A stretch of DNA of 64,000 nucleotides from assembly GCF_023913515.1 (NCBI RefSeq), contig NZ_CP099393.1:62001-126000 (forward strand), in the 5' to 3' direction. This document shows, in pieces, positions 60,815 to 64,000 of the stretch. The translations under genes and the position numbers were made by a program. Source of the stretch: Natronococcus sp. CG52 (GTDB lineage Archaea > Halobacteriota > Halobacteria > Halobacteriales > Natrialbaceae). Below the pieces are notes generated by a model that saw only the letters and a list, made by a program, of their open reading frames with translations, was not told the DNA's origin and did no database searches. Numbering within the stretch: the first letter of the stretch is position 1; the number at the start of each line of letters is the position of its first letter.

Positions 60815-61559
60815 GGGCACTGTCTAGTTTAGCACCTCCGCTGGCGTCTGTCCGTGGAGTGACTGATGAGGTCGTTGTGTGTTGTAGTAGTGTACGAACT
60901 GTTCAAGCCATTCTCTGACGCTGGCCCGACTGCCCACCCACGAGTTATGGAAGCGGTCGATCCGCATTTTGAGGGTATGAAACCACGTTTCGATCAGGTT
61001 TCTCTCGATGTAGTCGAGCTGACCGCTCAATCCGAATCGAGAGAGGGCAGTCAGATAGCCGTAGCCATCGACGAGAAACACCGCCTCGGAGAGATCGTGT
61101 TTCTCGGTCAGTCTGTGAATGAATGCAGCAGCTGGATTGGTGCCTCGTCGTCCAAAGACTGCGACATCGAGAACCAACCGTGAGTCTATGTCTATTGCAG
61201 CATACACCCAGGACCAGTTGCCATTGATTTTGACAGCAGTCTCATCAACGGCGACCCGCGACGGCTTCGCCGTCGGCGGGTCTGGAACGCTGTCAGCCAG
61301 CCGATGTACCCGGTGCCAGATTGCTTGATGAGAACGTTCAACGCCGATCAAGCGAAGAATCGCTTGTGTCTCTCGGAGCGAACAACCGGTTGTGTGAAGG
61401 CGGACGGCGAACACCTTGACGGGCGTCGCCGTCCGCTCACGCTCCCAAGATTCTTCTAAATCCGTCGCGTAAGACTCGCTGAGCAGGTCTGCGAGCTGCA
61501 TGTCCAAACCAACTCCACGACCTGCTCGCTTCTCAAACCGCGCTAACTAGACGGTGCCC
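60815..61559. mobile_element. IS6-family insertion sequence
   Basis: Terminal inverted repeats GGGCACTGTCTAGTTTAGC (from 60815) and, reversed, GGGCACCGTCTAGTTAGC (to 61559) bound about 745 bp, typical for IS6. Flanking 8-mers differ, so no target duplication is visible. The element may have taken part in replicative rearrangement, leaving different sequences on its two sides. Confidence 0.85.
60824..61507 (-). CDS. IS6-family transposase, intact
   Basis: The 227-residue DDE transposase has D88 (AVDETAVKING), D147 (FLVDGYGY) and E173 (IERNLIETWFHTLKMRIDRF), plus an N-terminal zinc-less helix region and the C-terminal YYNTQRPHQSLHGQTP motif. The frame is complete and fills the element. IS6 elements move replicatively and form cointegrates between replicons, a possible source of this patchwork region. 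Confidence 0.9.
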   Translation of the reverse strand: MDMQLADLLSESYATDLEESWERERTATPVKVFAVRLHTTGCSLRETQAILRLIGVERSHQAIWHRVHRLADSVPDPPTAKPSRVAVDETAVKINGNWSWVYAAIDIDSRLVLDVAVFGRRGTNPAAAFIHRLTEKHDLSEAVFLVDGYGYLTALSRFGLSGQLDYIERNLIETWFHTLKMRIDRFHNSWVGSRASVREWLEQFVHYYNTQRPHQSLHGQTPAEVLN

Positions 61560-61794
61560 CGACAACGGATCCGTCAACATCCTTGACGCCGACCTCGACA
61601 CCCCGCACATGAACGCGAACAAAAATAACGAATCACTCCGCGAATACCTCGTCGGCATCAACTGGATCGACACGCACCTCATCACGGACGCGTACTGGAA
61701 ACCCGGCATGTACGCCAACCAAAACACCGCCACCAAACTCCGCAACCAATACACCATCGAACACCTCTACCAACACTTCGACATCACTGAGTAA
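61560..61794 (+). pseudogene. C-terminal fragment of an unknown protein beside the IS6 element
   Basis: The frame DNGSVNILDADLDTPHMNAN runs straight out of the IS6 terminal repeat and ends LRNQYTIEHLYQHFDITE. It contains IDTHLITDAYWKPGMYANQN. It reads as real coding sequence without a start of its own, so IS6 probably cut off the 5' part. Codons use C in third positions much more than nearby remnants do. I do not recognise the family. Confidence 0.5.
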
Positions 61795-61834
61795 CACGGT
61801 CAAGCCAACCAATCAGACCAACCTATACGATTCT

Positions 61835-61885
61835 GCGGAACCCCTTGAAAATTGATAGAACAGTCGTGCTGAATAGAGAAAACGA
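61835..61885. repeat. Left-end remnant of the IS5-type/MITE family
   Basis: CCCCTTGAAAATTGATAGAAC followed by GTCGTGCTGAATAGA resembles the left interior of the 466-bp MITE at 29505 (GGTCGTGCTGAATAGA). No right end is close by. Confidence 0.45.
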
Positions 61886-62003
61886 AATTAGCGCCAAGTG
61901 ACTTAGCGACTACAACGATTGGATTGTGGGTACCCGATCTTTTGTACCGCCAGTCTAGTAGCGTACTTTGGAGTACGATACTTCAGAGTATGATTATACG
62001 AAG

Positions 62004-62010
62004 TATTATA
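62004..62010 (+). promoter_or_regulatory. TATA-box candidate of the ATPase-nuclease gene
   Basis: TATTATA lies 25-31 bases before the ATG at 62035, predicting a leaderless message and supporting that start over an upstream one at 61924. Confidence 0.5.
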
Positions 62011-62034
62011 TCTGGGGGCACGGTATTAGTGGCT

Positions 62035-63426
62035 ATGCCTGGGTTTGTGAACCGAACGGAGGAACTCTTACACCTTTACAAACTCTATGAGTCAGATAAG
62101 GCGGAGTTGGCGGTGATTTTCGGGCGACGACGCCTCGGGAAAACCGAACTCGTCAAGCAGTCTCTCAAAGGATACGACGAGGCAATCCTCTATCAGGCGA
62201 AGCAAAAAACGAGTGCGCTACAGCTCCAGCAGTTCGTCGAAGTCGCTTCGGACGTGTACCCGGGGATCAGGCGGATCCGCGAAGAGTGGGAGTCTATCCT
62301 CGGATATCTCGCAGATCAGGATGCGATCGTCGTCCTCGACGAGTTTCCATATTTGGTTGAACAAGACGAAAGCCTCCCCTCGGTTTTGCAGGCGATGTTC
62401 GACCACGAACTCGACGACTCCAGTGCTACGTTCGTCCTCGTCGGTTCGTCGATCAGCATGATGGAGGAAGCTGCACTGTTGCGAAATAGTCCACTCTACG
62501 GTCGTTCGTCACTAAAACTAGATATCAGACAGCTTCCGTTCGATGCGGCGATGGAGTTCTTCTCCGAGAGCTACACCGCTGACGAGCAGGTGTTCACCTG
62601 GGGAATCTTCGGTGGCGTTCCGTACTATCTCGAAGAAGTGGATCCAACGGGGAGCCTCGGAGAGAACATTCAACGGACGATCCTCTCTCGGCACGGGACG
62701 CTACACGACGAACCAGACTACGTTCTCCGAATGGAACTTACGGAGCCGACGCGATACTTTTCGATTCTGGAAGCGATCGCAGGCGGAAGTACGAGTCGAA
62801 ACGAGATTGCCGGAGCGACGGGTATCGATTACAATCAACTATCAAAATACTTGAATCAACTCTCCCGGTTGCGACTGGTCGAGCAACACGTTCCAATTAC
62901 CGAACGAAAGGAGCGGACCAAGCGAAGCCGCTACCGTATCCGTGACCAGTTCTTCCGGTTCTGGTTTCACTTCGTCTACGGGAGCGGTGACAGATACGAG
63001 GATTTTGGCGACGAAGCGTACGAGACGCTCATCGAGCCGGAACTCGCGGACTTCATAAGCGACTCGTTCGAAGATCTCTGCGGTTCCGCTCTTCGAACGC
63101 TGTATCCTGAGTATACGATCACGGACGTCGGTCAATGGTGGTATCAGGAGCACGAGGTCGACGTCGTGGGTCTGACGAACGAGGACGCGCTGATCGCTGG
63201 AGAGTGCAAATTCCAGCGGTCACCGTTGGATTACGACGCGTTCTCGAAGCTTCAAACTCACGTAAACGAACTTCGATGGACGCCATCCGGAGGCGGAGAG
63301 CGGAGGCACGAATACGCGTTGTTCTCTCGAAGCGGCTTTACGCAGGCCGTAGAGGACGCTGCCGAGGAACGAGATAATCTGCAGTTGTTCACCGTCGACG
63401 ACGTCGTAACAGCGCTGAAATCATAA
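62035..63426 (+). CDS. Archaeal AAA ATPase fused to a DUF234-type nuclease domain
   Basis: The 463-residue protein has an ATPase core with Walker A GRRRLGKT (30-37) and Walker B IVVLDEFPYL (D102, E103), and a sensor segment FVLVGSSISMMEE. A winged-helix linker follows (NEIAGATGIDYNQLSKYLNQ, about 265-285). The C-terminal domain (about 330-463) carries D376 and E390-C-K392 (GECKF), the pattern of PD-(D/E)XK enzymes. The family is widespread in archaea, often linked to mobile or defence islands; its role is unclear. The start MPGFVNRTEELLHL is set by a TATA box. A C-terminal fragment of a relative survives at 27.6 kb. Confidence 0.87.
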   Translation: MPGFVNRTEELLHLYKLYESDKAELAVIFGRRRLGKTELVKQSLKGYDEAILYQAKQKTSALQLQQFVEVASDVYPGIRRIREEWESILGYLADQDAIVVLDEFPYLVEQDESLPSVLQAMFDHELDDSSATFVLVGSSISMMEEAALLRNSPLYGRSSLKLDIRQLPFDAAMEFFSESYTADEQVFTWGIFGGVPYYLEEVDPTGSLGENIQRTILSRHGTLHDEPDYVLRMELTEPTRYFSILEAIAGGSTSRNEIAGATGIDYNQLSKYLNQLSRLRLVEQHVPITERKERTKRSRYRIRDQFFRFWFHFVYGSGDRYEDFGDEAYETLIEPELADFISDSFEDLCGSALRTLYPEYTITDVGQWWYQEHEVDVVGLTNEDALIAGECKFQRSPLDYDAFSKLQTHVNELRWTPSGGGERRHEYALFSRSGFTQAVEDAAEERDNLQLFTVDDVVTALKS

Positions 63427-63621
63427 CTGCAGGTACCGTTGAATTAGCGCCTCTACGAGGCGATTGCCTCTCTAAATACCTTAGTCGGGGTTCCATTTTC
63501 GCTTTCTCGCTCCGCTTGTGCAGTGACTCTCGAGGATTCCGGTACTGAGTGCGTGATTGAGTCACACCGTATTCCAGAGACGGCTGACTTCCTAAGTACG
63601 ATAGGGGGACCAAGCAGCCGT

Positions 63622-64000
63622 ATGTGCGATAATGACGGCGACGAATTCGTCGATATCCTACTGGAGTGGTATGCTATTAATGGACGCCACGATCTCCCGT
63701 GGCGCGATCCGAACACCACTCCGTTTGAAGTCCTCGTCGCCGAGTATGCTCCAACAGACGTCCGTGGAACAAGTTCTCGGCGTCTACGAAGAGTTCGTGG
63801 AAAAGTACCGACGCCGGCGTCGCTTGTCAATGCGGGATCCGACGAGTTCGGTGAAGATCTCGAACCACTCGGCTTGCACAAGCGGACGGCGTGCATTGAA
63901 AGGGCATCCGAGCAGATTATCGGACAGCACGACGGTGAGATGCCGGACACGCTGGACGAACTTCTCGACCTGCACGGAGTCCTCTCTCGTGTAGGTCCCG
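63622..64000 (+). pseudogene. mutY: MutY-type A/G-specific adenine glycosylase with two compensating frameshifts (3' end outside window)
   Basis: From the ATG at 63622 the frame reads LLEWYAINGRHDLPWRDPNT and TPFEVLVAE, then leaves phase. The family continuation MLQQTSVEQVLGVYEEFVEK is in the next frame. Near 63808 the first frame resumes with PTPASLVNAGSDEFGED and LGLHKRTACIERASEQI. One extra T near 63747 and one missing base near 63808 explain it. Further on, HGVLSRVGP departs from the expected HGVGRYTANA. MutY removes adenine opposite 8-oxoguanine. This copy looks inactivated unless the reads are wrong; it is cut by the window edge. Confidence 0.7.

Overview
The window comes from a haloarchaeon. 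It has high G+C, very acidic proteins, Tat-type lipobox and RR signal peptides, TATA-box promoters placed about 25-30 bases before start codons, an Orc1/Cdc6 initiator, two traces of TFB and a TnpB element. The orc1, parA and tfb genes together with dense insertion-sequence debris suggest a megaplasmid or an integrated plasmid rather than core chromosome.

Region 1 (1-18.6 kb) is a well-preserved catabolic island for L-rhamnose or rhamnosides. It holds a sugar ABC transporter (ATPase, lipoprotein receptor, permease), two Tat-exported rhamnosidases (GH78-like and GH106-like), a lactonase-like amidohydrolase, a zinc dehydrogenase, an L-rhamnonate-dehydratase-like enolase, a luciferase-like flavoprotein, an IclR regulator and an FAH-fold hydrolase. 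Read together these fit the diketo-hydrolase route, whose products are pyruvate and L-lactate. LutC and LutB, the L-lactate oxidation proteins, are divergently encoded at the left edge. A deleted scar of a second lut operon lies inside the island at 12.2-12.5 kb.

Region 2 (18.6-29.5 kb) is a replication and partition block. It contains a frameshifted RdfA-like gene, a dead IS630 element, orc1 flanked by eight 19-bp iterons, a hairpin-rich MITE-like element, tfb, and parA with a small partner gene. Arrays of a strictly 13-bp-phased repeat lie beside parA and about 6.7 kb away. Recombinase and ATPase fragments and a translationally coupled trio of unknown genes follow.

Region 3 (29.5-47 kb) mixes accessory genes with decay. 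It includes a MITE carrying a small membrane protein, a Tat-exported SNase-like nuclease, zinc-ribbon micro-genes, a 1,606-residue secreted subtilase ending at an IS5 remnant, a nitronate-monooxygenase-like enzyme, a histidine kinase, an intact TnpB element sitting between two truncated genes, and a UPF0175/PIN toxin-antitoxin pair.

Region 4 (47-64 kb) contains Lrp and PadR regulators and a 1,735-residue secreted VWA/calcium-repeat protein with a C-terminal PD-(D/E)XK-like nuclease, followed 14 bases later by a candidate immunity gene. This looks like an archaeal polymorphic-toxin locus. After it come a broken tyrosine recombinase, a Tat-exported heparinase II/III-type polysaccharide lyase, an IS6 element, an archaeal ATPase-nuclease and a frameshifted MutY-type glycosylase running off the right edge.
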